Shown here piece after piece: positions 1-10,990 of a DNA stretch of 64,000 nt; position 1 is the first letter of the stretch; every line of letters starts with the position of its first letter. A program made the position numbers and the translations under genes. The notes under the pieces are model-generated. The model ran no database searches, was not told the origin of the DNA, and saw only the letters and a program-made list of their open reading frames with translations. The stretch spans positions 218,114,448 to 218,178,447 of the forward strand of contig OX352772.1 of assembly GCA_947095535.1 (NCBI GenBank). The letters are read 5' to 3'. This DNA is from Poecilobothrus nobilitatus. Taxonomy: Eukaryota > Arthropoda > Insecta > Diptera > Dolichopodidae.

Positions 1-1945
1 TTTCAACCTATCAGATTTTCTAATAGTTCTATCATATCGTTCATTCATTGTATCATTTTTATCATCATATAAATATGAATTACGATTACGTGGAAAACAG
101 TTAGGATGACCGTGATAATAACATCCATAAAATTCAAAAACTTGATTAGTTTCTGAACAAAAACCATCAACTTTTACACCGGCTACGACAGCTTCTTTTT
201 GTTTAGCAGCATGTCTAATGTTAATATTCCGTTTTTCCTCCTCCCAATCCAACCATTGAATAGCTGCCTTTGATTGGTTATCTGAATACCTATACCCGTT
301 TTTGGGTATTAAACCAATCGTATCTGGTTTTAAAAAATTACGTCTAAATGCAAGATTACAAGCAGACGCTATAGTTGTGGCCTCTAGAAAAGGTTCAACG
401 TAACATTCTCTAAGAAAAAATTCTCTGAACTTTAAGCATGATTGTGTTAGTATTGCTAGTATTGCTATTGTCATTTATACAATATTTTACAATATCATTT
501 TCCATATAGAATTCATCATTTTTGTGATCTTCATACCATTTCAGAAATACTTCACGTTCGTTAGTTTTCATGGTATCTGGGTTATAATATTCAACAGGTG
601 GTAATGGTCCAATATAATTTTTATTTTCCGTTGTATTGAAGAAATGCGGGAAATATCCTTTTTTCAAATCAAAAGCCTTTGGTAATTTTGATAATGCCAT
701 TGCAAAGTAATTAATTGAGTCTATAAATTTTATTTTATTAATAACATCATGATAATTTTTGAACCTCGCATAATTAGTTTAGTTTTTAAAAAGGTTTTTT
801 CTAATATAATATTTAAAATAAATTGATGGTCAAAAGATTGTCCATTATGTGCTATTACCACAACAGTTTTGAATTCTTTTCTTATCTCCATTATGTACAT
901 CAGAAATTGCTCTATAATATTTCCCTCTTTAATTCCTCTTCTTCTAAATTTACATGTTTCACAAAAATATAACGAGGACAACGAAATACATGCGTCACAT
1001 CTTTTCTCGAAAACACACAAATTTGGTTCATGTAGTTTAATATCGATAGAATGCCTCTTATGTACTTCTCTCCAAAAGCTTTTTCTTGTTGTGTTTCCAA
1101 ATCGTAAAATATATAAATAAAATTTTTTAGTTTAGGTTGATTTTTGTTTTGTTGAATAAAGCATTTATGATTCTCAGGAACATAGTTACTGCAAATCTTG
1201 CAAAAGTATTCACCACATACATGGTTTCTGTCAGCTTTACTGCTGCATTTTTAGTTAGTTCGATAGCTTTTAAAGTTTGTAATTTCCCTGTATCATTACG
1301 AATTTTGTGTTTGTAGTTCTTATCATTTTTAGTTTGTGATATTGCCACAATTAAGGCCTGAGGTAGACATAAATTGTTTTTGTTTTTAATGCAAATTATT
1401 CCCTTTCGCTTTAAGCTTTCCTCATCATATGATGAATATTTTTGTGATCTTCCTCTCCCAAATGGTAGCCTTACAGAAGTAACTGAAAGACAAAATGAAT
1501 CTGTGCTTAAACCTGTAACATAAAAACAAAATAAAAGTATTAATAATAAAAATAATAATGAAGTATTTATTTAGTAGTTACCTTCAGAATTACTTTGAAA
1601 AATTTTTGATATCATGTCCCATACATCAGAAAATGTTAGATCGCCTGCATTTCTAAAACTTAACCATCCATGTTGCTGAAAGCTTTATCCACAGAATGTT
1701 AATCCTACCTTATCTAGAGGGTGCAAATCAGTTGTAACATCTTGAATTATTTTATACAATGCGTTTTTTATCCAGTTAACCGGTTCTACGTTATTAGGAA
1801 CTGAATTAATTATAAGCTTGACTTTACGTCCGCGTACGTTAAAACGTTTGACTACTGATGCTGAATCACTTTCAATCCTATAAGAAAGTGATTCTATCTC
1901 CGGTGAATGATTAAAACATCTTTCTGATAAAATTTTTTTTGACAT
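1..1945 (-). pseudogene. polB: Polinton DNA polymerase B, lineage 1, copy A (5' part, runs off window)
   Basis: Amino-terminal half of a protein-primed family B DNA polymerase (DNA_pol_B_2) of Polinton type, which copies the element's linear DNA. The start is the ATG at 1945. In order I see a conserved amino-terminal block (1685-1945), a second block (about 1590-1690), Cys-containing zinc-binding stretches (about 1130-1510), the exonuclease I motif DLETQQ near 1100, the exonuclease II motif AHNGQSFDHQF near 850, and the block ending in RRNFLKP near 340. It aligns throughout with the copies at 8749 and 11776. Breaks: a stop just after FCG at about 1685, a frameshift near 1050, another near 700-760, and one near 420. 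The catalytic polymerase motifs lie off the window. A spliceable intron sits at 1513-1581. Identity as polB is firm; activity is not expected. Confidence 0.85.
1513..1581 (-). other. 69-nt spliceosomal intron in polB copy A
   Basis: On the minus strand the coding text for SNSEG is interrupted between the first and second base of the Gly codon. The insert starts GTAACTACTAAA, is T-rich, contains a TTAAT branch-like word and ends TTTTTTATGTTACAG. Removing it restores the same frame, and the copies at 8749 (9100-9120) and 11776 read straight across the same codon with no insert. The length fits short fly introns. Confidence 0.75.
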
Positions 1946-2530
1946 TTTTTATTTTTTTCTCGCTTGCTGCAGCTATTTGACCAAACTAACCAAAACTAAT
2001 TTAAATATTTCGTTTTTAGAGTAAAAAAAAAATTTCTTCAAGCAAATGTTTGCAACAATGTTTGTAACATGTATGAATTCTAAAAAAGTAATTACAATAA
2101 ATTCAATTTTAATTAAATATACGTTAGTAGATTGTATATATTGCAAACAATTGCATTTAATATAAATTATCGAGAAGGAATTTATAGAATAAATTCAGGT
2201 TTAAACACAAATATTTTGTTTTTACAGTAAACACCTATCTTTAAACAAAGTATTTGCAACATTGTATTTTTAATAAATTATATCTTCCTTTTTTTTTCTA
2301 ATTAAAACTACCTACATCTTTTGAATCTTTCTTTGAAATAGAAAATATTTCAACAATGTAGTTTGATTTATGAAGCCGAAAGCAGTTACAATAAATTAAA
2401 ATTTTAATGAATATGCTCTGGTAAATTCTATAGATTTCTAACAATTTTATTTAATATAAATACTGCAGAATTTTATAGAAGAAATCATAGTCTTACTTAA
2501 AATCAAGCAAAGTAAACAACATAATCAAGC
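1946..2530. promoter_or_regulatory. Divergent promoter region between polB copy A and the Gln/His-rich gene
   Basis: 585 bp separating two divergently read genes. The rightward side has a TATA-like TATAAATACT at 2455-2464, about 67 bp before the ATG at 2531. A weaker duplicate (TATAAATTATC) lies near 2161. GCAACAATGTTTG at about 2052, GCAACATTG near 2257 and CAACAATGTA near 2351 resemble the CAACAATGTTG motif found near other Polinton genes in this window. The two halves look like diverged copies of each other (shared ATTCAATTTTAAT/AAATTTTAATGAATATG context). Confidence 0.45.
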
Positions 2531-3061
2531 ATGGACATTAACACTGAAGACATATTTTTCTTTACACAACCAACACAGGTTGTGCTTCCACCGAAGAGGA
2601 AGAAATCCCAGCATCAGCAACAACCTCAACACCAACAAGCATCACAGCACCAGCAACAATTACAGCACCAGCAACAATTACAGCACCAGCAACAATCCCA
2701 ACAACAAGAACAACAATACGAACAACACCAATCATATGAGCAACCAAAAAGAAAAAGATGTTTGGAATCATTTAATGCAAAAATAAAAAGAAAAACTTTT
2801 TTAAAGGTAAAAGATATGGAGCCAGATGCGCTCTATACAATTAAAAAAGTGAAACTATTACCAACAGTTAATGGACCGTCTTGGGTTTTTGAAACAGAAA
2901 ATTACATAATTTTCATACCAAAAACCTATCTGGACCTATTCGAAGATAAGGAATTCCGGGAGGAAATTCTAAAAGGCGATCTTTATTTAATTAGAGATAG
3001 CACTGAAAATTTAAAACTGCTTGATGAAACAAGCAATAAACATTTAGCAAATAATCAATAA
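2531..3061 (+). CDS. Polinton small protein with Gln/His-rich linker, OB-like domain family
   Basis: Open frame of 176 codons from the ATG at 2531 to TAA. Residues 1-25 are acidic then basic (PPKRKK). About residues 28-70 are a Gln/His/Ser repeat built from CAGCACCAGCAACAATTA-type 18-bp units. Residues 75-176 form a compact domain with KVKDMEPDALYTIKKVKL, WVFETENYIIFIP and a charged end. The domain is recognisably shared with the broken gene at 37397 and, more distantly, with 27889-28221 (pattern xLYxIxxxK...VxExxxxIIFxP). Proteins of this pattern recur in arthropod Polintons; their function is not known to me, and a small beta-barrel, nucleic-acid-binding role is only a guess. It is divergent to polB copy A, as 27805 is to its own polB. 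Followed by AATAAA-rich sequence. Confidence 0.7.
   Translation: MDINTEDIFFFTQPTQVVLPPKRKKSQHQQQPQHQQASQHQQQLQHQQQLQHQQQSQQQEQQYEQHQSYEQPKRKRCLESFNAKIKRKTFLKVKDMEPDALYTIKKVKLLPTVNGPSWVFETENYIIFIPKTYLDLFEDKEFREEILKGDLYLIRDSTENLKLLDETSNKHLANNQ
2630..2745. repeat. 18-bp CAG/CAA-type coding minisatellite
   Basis: Repeats of CAGCACCAGCAACAATTA and variants inside the gene at 2531 encode a Gln/His tract. Three near-identical units are visible at about 2648-2695. A longer CAA/CAT tract occupies the same place in the homologue at 37490-37575. Confidence 0.7.
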
Positions 3062-3975
3062 AATTATAATAAAAATAAAATTAATAAATAAAAAAATTTA
3101 ATAAAAAAAACAAAATTCTGTATTTTACTCGTTTACACTTTTTTTTTTTGCTTTTAAATTTCTTTTTTTTTACAGCTATTTAGATTATATATTTTAATTA
3201 TAAATAATAGATGTTTAAAAAAAATGTTTAATAAAGAAAAAGTAATTACTTATATTTAATAAAAAACGTTTGCATTTTATTTACATTTTTTTTTCTCAGG
3301 CTTTTCAGTTTAAGCTCTGTGAGAGGTATTTGGCTATTTTAGAGAGTCATATAAAAAAAAAAAAAATTAGAATAGATGATTCAATATAAGTAGGCAATGT
3401 ACTATTATATTTCGATCCACCTAATTAGAACGAAAAAAAGTAAAACGAGAAATTTATTTTTAAAATAAAAATTAGAAAAAATAAGCATACTCAACTTAAT
3501 ACATAACGAAAACGTAATTTGTCTACCATCTGTATGACATAATTACAAATTTCAATTTAAATCTTCTAATTACATAGTTTCTATTTTAGAATTTTCTACA
3601 TAGAAATAAATATCTTTTTGATTTTCCTTTTTGTTTTGACCTTCTAATTTCATAACATACAAGCCATCCTATACCAGGTATTCAGAAATTTAAGAATGCA
3701 ATATATTCTTAATAAATTTATCTTGATAATTCAATTTATTCTTTTACCTTTTTTTCTATCTTTTAAATAATATACAAATATTGTAAACAAAACCAGATTT
3801 AATCAAACGAAAAAAAGAAAAAGGTACATGTGGACGCTAATTTCTACTTTGAATTTCTTTTTAACCTTTTTATATGCAACATATATATGTAGATATATAT
3901 TCTACGTTCTTACTATACTATACAACACCAATCTATTTGCATTCAACTTTTCTTGCCTCTTTCTTTTTCTACCTT
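3062..3975. other. AT-rich non-coding stretch
   Basis: Very AT-rich with many A and T runs. Several AATAAA signals directly follow the gene ending at 3061. I see no convincing gene. Confidence 0.5.
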
Positions 3976-5285
3976 TTTATACCCTACACATTAAGTATAG
4001 GGTATATTAACTTTGGTATAGTGTTTGTAACCACCAAAAGGAAGCGAGTTAGGTATAGACATGTATATATATTCTGAATCAGGATCACCGCCTGAGTCGA
4101 TTTAGCGATGTCCGTCCGTGCGTCCGTCCGTCCGTCCGTACGCACGATAACTCAAAAAATAATGATGCTATCTTGATGAAATTTATACTGTAGGTTAACA
4201 ATGACTAAGGTAAGGCGGGGATTGTAAATGGGCGAAATCGGACCATGCGTTCGAGTACCTCCCATACAACTCCCAAAACCTAATACGCATATTTTCGAAA
4301 TTAATAAAGATAGAAACTTAAAATTTTGTACGAGGTTGTGTTTTTCTGAATCCCTGATATCCCCAAAATTTGAGATGAAATGGAGTGGTTGTTCGGGTAC
4401 CTCCCATACAAATCCCAAAACCGAACAAGCATATATTCGAAATTAATAAAAATAGAAACTTCAAATTTGGTACTAGGGTGTTGTTTTCTGAACCCCTGAT
4501 TTGTCCAAAATTTGAGATGAATTGGAGTAGCTGTTCGAGTACCTCCCATACAACTCCCAAAACCGAACATGCATATCTTCGAAATTAATAAAGATAGAAA
4601 CTTCAAATTTGATACGAGGGTGCTGTTTTCTAAATCCCTGATTCGCCTAAAATTTGAGATAAATTGGAGTGGTCGTTCGGGTACCTCCCATACAACTCCC
4701 AAAACCGAACAAGCATATCTTCGAAATTAATAAAGACAGAAACTTCAAATTTGATACTAGGGTGTTGTTTCCTGTATCCCTGATTTGTCTAAAATTTGAG
4801 ATGAATTGGAGTGGTCGTTCGGGTACCTCCCATACAACAACCAAAACCGAACAAGCATATCTTCGAAATTAATAAAGATAGAAACTTCAAATTTGGTACT
4901 AGGGTGTTGTTTCCTGAATCTCCGATTTGTCCAAAATTTAAGATGAATTAGAATGGTTGTTCGGGTATCTGCCACACAACTCCTAAGACCAAACAAGCAT
5001 ATCTTCGAAATTAATAAACATATAAACTTGAAATTTGATATAAGAATGTTCTACCCTGTTGATGTTTCTAAAATTTGAGATGAATTGGGGTGGTGGTCCG
5101 CGTGCCTTCACACACTTCCCAAGACCTAACAAGCATATTTTCGAATTTAATAAAGATAGAAATCTGAAATTTTGTACAAAGGTTGTAAAAGCATTAATTT
5201 TTTTAGCTTAGTTATATTAAATACCTAACTAAAATAACTTATGGATTTTTAATTTAATTTGAATTTTTTAGGTGTAGGGTATAAA
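3976..5285. mobile_element. TA-flanked inverted-repeat element carrying 142-bp tandem repeats
   Basis: A perfect 14-bp terminal inverted repeat, TTTATACCCTACAC at 3976-3989 and its complement at 5272-5285, bounds about 1.3 kb. The repeats sit on TA dinucleotides, as expected for a Tc1/mariner-type target duplication. Near the left end a second internal TATAGGGTATA occurs, then a (TCCG)n run at 4109-4140. No transposase is visible, so this is a non-autonomous element. A related element with the same (TCCG)n and ACTCAAAAA context is at 53377-54903. Superfamily is an inference. Confidence 0.65.
4205..5200. repeat. 142-bp tandem array inside the inverted-repeat element
   Basis: The anchor TTCGAA followed by an AT-rich TTAATAAA stretch recurs at 4294, 4436, 4578, 4720, 4862, 5004 and 5140: five exact 142-bp steps then one of 136. 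Each unit also carries GGGTACCTCCCATACAA-type and CCAAAACCGAACAAGCATAT-type words. Units differ by point changes. Because 142 is not a multiple of three, apparent open frames drift through the array and are not genes. Confidence 0.85.
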
Positions 5286-8200
5286 TAAGTCACTTGCATC
5301 GACTTACTGTTACTTTTACTTGTTAAAATACTACATAGTAATCTAAACCAGATATTCTGCTAAAAAAAAAAAAAAAAACAAAGATGCTAATTTTTATTTT
5401 GTATTTCTTCCTATTTACTATTACCAACACAAAAAAAAAAAAAACCCGCATTCCTTAAAGATACACTTTAAAACTAGTTCACAAACATTAAATAACACGT
5501 GGTTTAATATTTACATATAATAGTTTTGCTAACTATTTTCATGTTAACCTATTATAATATACAATCAAAGAGCTCTAAAAGACTTGTTTTACCCCAACTT
5601 CTAACAGAATCCAGGTCACAACACTTCCGGTTTCTCTAAAACCAAGGTCATTCAAAAATTGGTTAATTTGCGTGGGCGTGCGATATGGTTTATTAAAAAC
5701 TAGGTCGTGCGATATGGGCTTATTTTTTCCCATGCCAAAGTGCCCCTATACCTACTTATATCAAAGCAAAATAACTTCTAATAATTTAATAACATTTTGT
5801 TTTATTTAATAAAAATAATTATATGCAATGAAATCGTAAAAATATATGTACATTCATTCATACATCCATTTATTATTATTATTATTGTAATGTAGATACA
5901 TGATTTTGTTTTCATTCAAAAAATATTATTAAAAGTGAAAAATAATAAAAACTGTAAACAAATGCAAAACAAACTAAGATTAATATTAAATCTGCTAACA
6001 AAAATTTTACCGTTTTAATTTTATGTCATCAACAAATGAATAATATGCATTGGCATAGATATAAGTACATACATATGTATGTATAAAAATTTTTAGAGAT
6101 ATAAAAAAAAAACAAAAAAAAATTGTTCATATAAATTCATATGGAGTGTTACGTATGAAATTTGGACTTAGAAAAATAATTAAATAAAAGTTAAAGTTAG
6201 TCGGATCAAAAAATGTTCTATGGCAAAGTTTTTCCTCTTGACTTGTGTAACAACTTTTTCTTAATAATTTTTCTCACAAAATTTTTCTGTTACGATTCGT
6301 AAAAAACTTAAAAAGTACACTAGTAAACTACCACTTGTGGTTGTCCGATTTGCTCCAAAAGCTTATCAATCTGAGATATTTACGTCAAAACCTTAAATAT
6401 GAAATTTCAAAAAACTCCGCTCAGTCGTTTAAGCTGTACACGTGCCCACAGTAATACCCACATACACAAAAAACACAGACGGACATCATGCTGAACATTT
6501 TTTACAGCCTTCTCCACACCGGAGTAGTGCATTTGCGAAAATCTCGGGTACAAATTTTTAGTATGAAAACAATACATACCTTATACATTAATGTATGCGG
6601 TCGGTAAAAAAATATTGGCTCCCGCAATTGAAAAAAAAACAAACAGAAATACTTTTATGGTATTTACACATTTATACATAAATTATAAATACATTCATAA
6701 TTCATAGGTTCGTTGCTAACACAATAAAGGTATTGAATTGATAATATATTATGTGTGATGTGAGTGTGATAAACATTAGAATTTAGAATTAGAAATAAAA
6801 TAGTACAAATAAATATACGTTATTGTTGAATTTTCATTATTAAATTTTCAAGCATTAAAAAAGAAATAAATATCTTAAACAAAATATTCTGTACGTTTGA
6901 TCATTTATTGAATCTTAAATTAATATTGATCTTATTAAAACTAATTTCATTTCAATTAAATCAAATTTTTTATTAGGATAACGATACAAAGTTAATTTAA
7001 ATTTAGTTAAATATATGTATAAGATTTCATTTGTTGAATTCTAAACAACTTAGTGTGTGTTTAGATATGCAAGCAATATGAAAAAGCAAAGAAAAATATA
7101 TCACTACAACCTTACAACCTATATCACTATACATATGTAGTAAAACATGCAATTTATTAACGGTTTTATTAAAATGTAAGTTAACAATAAATCTTATTAA
7201 CCTAATCATAAGAACAACTATCTTAACCTAATTATTATATTGTAACATTTGTAACTATTCCATAATACCCACCCTAAGGTTAAATTTATAAATAACTTAA
7301 GACTGATACTTTTAATATTATTTAATAATTTTAAGTACTAGTATAGGTATAGGGTCGGTTGAGCATGGTTGTCGGTCGGTTGAACAACCGGTTTAGGCGT
7401 GTCAGGAAGGCACGTGCCATTAAGGTGATTTATGGTTTATGTCAACATGAAGGTTAAAATTAATTATTGGTGAATGTAAAATACATGTTTATTTCCTGAT
7501 TAACTTGATTGTTGGATAGTGGGAGTATGTTAAGACAAGTTGTTGGGGGTAAAGACTCCTTCCCAAGTTTTTATTGTTTAGGGTCAATGCCCCTCCCTGT
7601 TCCCGGGAATTTAGTTTAAATACATTTTTGTGATTATTGTAATAGGCAGTAATGAAAACAGAAGGAAATTCTTTATAAAAAAAATGCGTGCATTTTATTT
7701 TATTCATATTTAAATTTCAACAAGCACAAAAAAACAAAAAATAATTATAGTTATGTTTAATAAAACGTCATGTAGGTATTAATTGAAAGAGAAAAAGATT
7801 TTTGAAAAATATAACTCGTTTGTCAAATAATTAAAATGAAAAAAAAATCTGTATAACACATTTTATTAAGTTAGTTTAAAAAACAAAAGAACAAAGTAAA
7901 AATAGTTTCAAGTTCAAGTTTAAGATGTTATTTTTGAACAATGCATTTAAACTTTTAAACTTAAATTTTTTACTGTAGGTTGAAAAGGAAAAAGATTGGA
8001 TTGAAAGATTGAAAAGGAAAAAGATTATTTTTTTTTTTTTAAATATAACTCGTTTGTCAATAAATTTTAAAGAAGTTAAAATAACAAAACTTAAAAGGGC
8101 TAATAAGTATAAATTATAATATTTATATTATATATCTTAATACAAATAAAATAAATAATAACAAAAGTGAAAAAAATAGTTAAAGCTAAATATAAAATCG

Positions 8201-8748
8201 AAAGTTTGTTTACATTTTTGTTTTTACTTTATCTTTGTTAAATTTTGATTATACATAAAAATATTCATTTTAGTAGAAATTTAAAAAACAAGTATAAAAA
8301 TAAATAGTGGGAACGTTTAATAATACAGATATTGTATAAGTTTTTAAAATTGGAAAAAACAGTTAGAAAAATTGGAACATTAAGTTTAAAATTGGAAAAA
8401 AACAACAACAGAAAATCATTAATTACTTAATTTATGTGTTATGCAAAATCAATGCAGTATCTGTAAAAATGTGTGAAAAAAATAAATTATATGAAAAATT
8501 CAATATGTTATGCTGAAAATTTATGGAAATTTGCATAAAAACATAATTCGTATATACTTATATAAAACCTGAAAAAATTAAACTAAAGAGATAATATTTT
8601 TTTATAAATATTACATACGCTTTTATTTTTACTATATCAGTAATATCAGTATTGTAATAGTATTCGTGTACTCATTGAAAAAAATTGGATAAAAAAAAAA
8701 CACAAATAATAATATATAAATAAAAAAAATGTGGCTAAAAAAATTATT
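5286..8748. other. Long AT-rich non-coding region
   Basis: No gene that I can support. Contents worth naming: a moderately GC-rich island at 5575-5760; a dispersed-repeat-looking stretch at 6160-6620 (CACCACTTGTGGTTG, GTACACGTGCCCACA); GTCGGTTGAGCATGG and a GGTTGAACAACC inverted word at 7345-7395; a 7450-7650 island with GGGAAGGAGTC; and an imperfect duplication at about 7785-7850 and 7985-8080 (AAAAGATT...ATATAACTCGTTTGTCAA). This may be the eroded end and promoter of the polymerase copy that follows. Confidence 0.4.
7785..8080. repeat. Imperfect direct duplication upstream of polB copy B
   Basis: The words GAAAAAGATT and AATATAACTCGTTTGTCAA occur at about 7790-7830 and again at about 7990-8060, roughly 230 bp apart, in otherwise similar AT-rich sequence. 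Confidence 0.5.
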
Positions 8749-10812
8749 ATGTCAAATTTTTTAAAATCTCTCGCTGTGCTTCCGTTTGGTTCAAGAGCGT
8801 ACGATTCGTTGTCGCGATACATCGTAAAAGAAAATGTCATAACACGAGTTAAACGGTTCAATGTACTCGGTAAAAAAATTACAGTTGACGTATTACCGGT
8901 TCCTAATGAAATTGGATAAAAGATGCTGTTAGAAAAGTAGTAGCAGAAGCAACAAGGGAATTAGAACCTACAGATCTGGTTGAAATAACGTTTTGTGGAG
9001 CAGGTATTAACGAGAGGAACCCTGGATAGATAAATTATAAAAAGGCTTCTGAACTCACCTTTGAAGATATATGGGAAATGATTAGCAAAATTTTCGAAAG
9101 CAATTCTGAAGGTTTGAGTACTGATACGTTTTGTATTGGTATAACATCGGTAAGACTCCCTCAGGGGCGCGGAAATCCTAGTAGAAATTATTATATCTCT
9201 TTCAACGAGGAATGTAAAAAACGTAGATGAATTGTTGTAGAGGAATTGAATGATGACAATTTGTGTCTACCAAGGGCACTTGTAGTTGCCAGAGCCAATG
9301 TAGATAAGAATCCTGAATATACTATAACAATACCGATAAACTTCAAACAAGAATGACTCATGAACTCATAAGTAATGCACAAGTACAAATTCCTTTAGAG
9401 GGATGTGGGATACCAGAGCTTCAACAGTTTCAGCAATATCTGAAAGGATACAAGATTACTGTATTCCTATGCGCAACTAAAGGAAGAGATACTATATTTG
9501 TAGGATGTGGTGATGGTAAAGGTCTCAATCTATTGTATTATGAAGGGAATTACAACGTCATAACTTCATTGAGTGCTGCTTTTTGTTCATCTTATTATTG
9601 TGAGCTTTGTCATGTGCCTTACAAAAATAAGTATGATCATAGATGTATTAAAACTTGTCCTCAATGTCAACAATCTCCCATCAAACGTTTGCAATATATT
9701 ATGTAAAGATTGCAATCGAAAATTTAGAGGTCAACAGTGTTTTGATAATCACATTGCTTCCAGTTCAGTAATGAGAAAAAATCTTTGCGAACAAATAAAG
9801 AAATATTCTTACTGCTTAAAAGTTTACAAAACTGTAAGACAACATACATGTAACGAATATTTTTGCAAAGTTTGCAATAAGCATGTGTCGCAAGATCATT
9901 TATGTTATATTCAACAAGATCTAAGGCAGCCCAAATTGAAGGATTTTTTATATATCATTTATGATTTAGAAACACAACAAGAAAAAAAATTTGGAGACAA
10001 AAATTATAAAAGAAAATCGAAAAGAAATCAAAGTACATGCACCAAACTTGTGTGTTTTTGAGCAAAGATGTGATTTATGTATTAATGATATTTCCCTACA
10101 TTTTTGCCAGAAATGTAAATTTAGACGAAATGTAATTAAAAAAGGGAATATTATAAAACAGTTTCTCTCACACATATTGGAGACAAGAAAAAAATTTTAA
10201 AGCGTTGTTGTGATTGCTCACAATAGCCAATCTTTTGACCATCAATTTATATTAAATTTTTTATTGGAAAAAACAGATATAAAAATAAAATTGATTATGC
10301 GAGGTACTAAAATAATTATGATGTTGATGTTGAACGTCAAATTCATAGATTCAATTAATTACTTTCCAATGGGGCTATCAAAACTACCAAAAGCATTTGG
10401 TCTACCATCTATTTTTAAAAAGGGTTATTTTCCACATTTATTTAATACAACTAAAAATAAAGAATATGTTGGACCATTACCTGCTATTGAATATTACAAC
10501 CCAGGCACAATGCATATGGAAGAGCGTAATACATTCATAAAATGGTATGAAGAAAACAAGGGTAATACATTCAATATGCAACGTGAAATAGTTGATTATT
10601 GTATTAGTGATGTACAAGTATTAACTCAAGCATGTTTATCATTTAGAAAGGTATTTCATGAACAATGTAACGTTCAGCCATTTTCAGAAGCAACAACTAA
10701 AGCTTCAGCTTGTAATCTAGTTTTTCGACGTAATTTTTTAAAACCAGACACTATTGGTTTAATTCCTAAAAACGGATATCGTTATACTGACAATCAATCA
10801 AAAGAAGAGTAG
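8749..10812 (+). pseudogene. polB: Polinton DNA polymerase B, lineage 1, copy B (truncated)
   Basis: Second relic of the same polymerase as copy A. I take the ATG at 8749 as the start by comparison with copy A. Visible blocks: the amino-terminal domain (8749-9030), the FESNSEGLSTDTF block without an intron (9095-9130), Cys-rich zinc-binding stretches (CELCHVPY...HRCIKTCPQC at 9600-9690, CKDCNRKF at 9705, CKVCNKH at 9867), the exonuclease motif YDLETQQ at about 9962, AHNSQSFDHQF at about 10213 (Gly changed to Ser) and RRNFLKPDTIGLIPKNGYRY at about 10726. It is broken by at least five frameshifts or stops (about 8917, 9027, 9340, 9700, 10010, 10199). It ends abruptly at 10812 before any polymerase palm motif, exactly where a GC-rich minisatellite begins. 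Closer to copy A than to copy C. Confidence 0.85.
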
Positions 10813-10825
10813 ATAGGTAGGCACT

Positions 10826-10990
10826 TGGGTCAGATAGGTCAGTAGGTCAAGGTCACCCGGAAGTAGGTCAAGGTCGCCCGGAAGTAGGTCAAGGTCACCC
10901 AGAAGTAGGTCAAACCGTAATTAGGTCAGACAGAAAGTAGGTTAATGTCATAAAAATAGGTCAGACAGGAGGCGGCGGCCGCTAGATAAG
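10826..10990. repeat. 21-bp minisatellite of AGGTCA half-sites
   Basis: GTAGGTCAAGGTCACCCGGAA-type units start their AGGTCA at 10844, 10865, 10886 and 10907, exactly 21 bp apart. Further AGGTCA copies lie at 10836, 10850, 10892, 10923 and 10958. The block is much more GC-rich than its surroundings and ends in a GGCGGCGGCCGC run at about 10971-10982. Confidence 0.85.

Noticed and set aside
912..1120. Small frames on both strands over polB copy A
   Set aside because: Plus-strand frame is the antisense shadow of the polymerase; the minus-strand one is the exonuclease I region running out of frame.
4152..4996. Several overlapping 65-133-codon open frames on both strands
   Set aside because: They are frame-drifting readings of the 142-bp tandem array (unit length not divisible by three), repeating the same text; not genes.
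4294..5145. CRISPR-like regular array
   Set aside because: Whole 142-bp units repeat with no unique spacers, in a eukaryotic transposon setting; the minisatellites at 10826 and 28362 likewise lack spacers.
7345..7400. GGTTGAACAACC inverted word and GTCGGTTG repeats as a transposon terminus
   Set aside because: No matching partner end or target duplication could be found nearby.
7489..7707. 72-codon minus-strand open frame
   Set aside because: No recognisable motif, no promoter and surrounded by non-coding AT-rich DNA; I could not support it as a gene.
10971..10984. GCGGCCGC (NotI-like) next to a GC-rich block as cloning-vector residue
   Set aside because: It is continuous with the natural-looking AGGTCA minisatellite and no other vector sequence is present.
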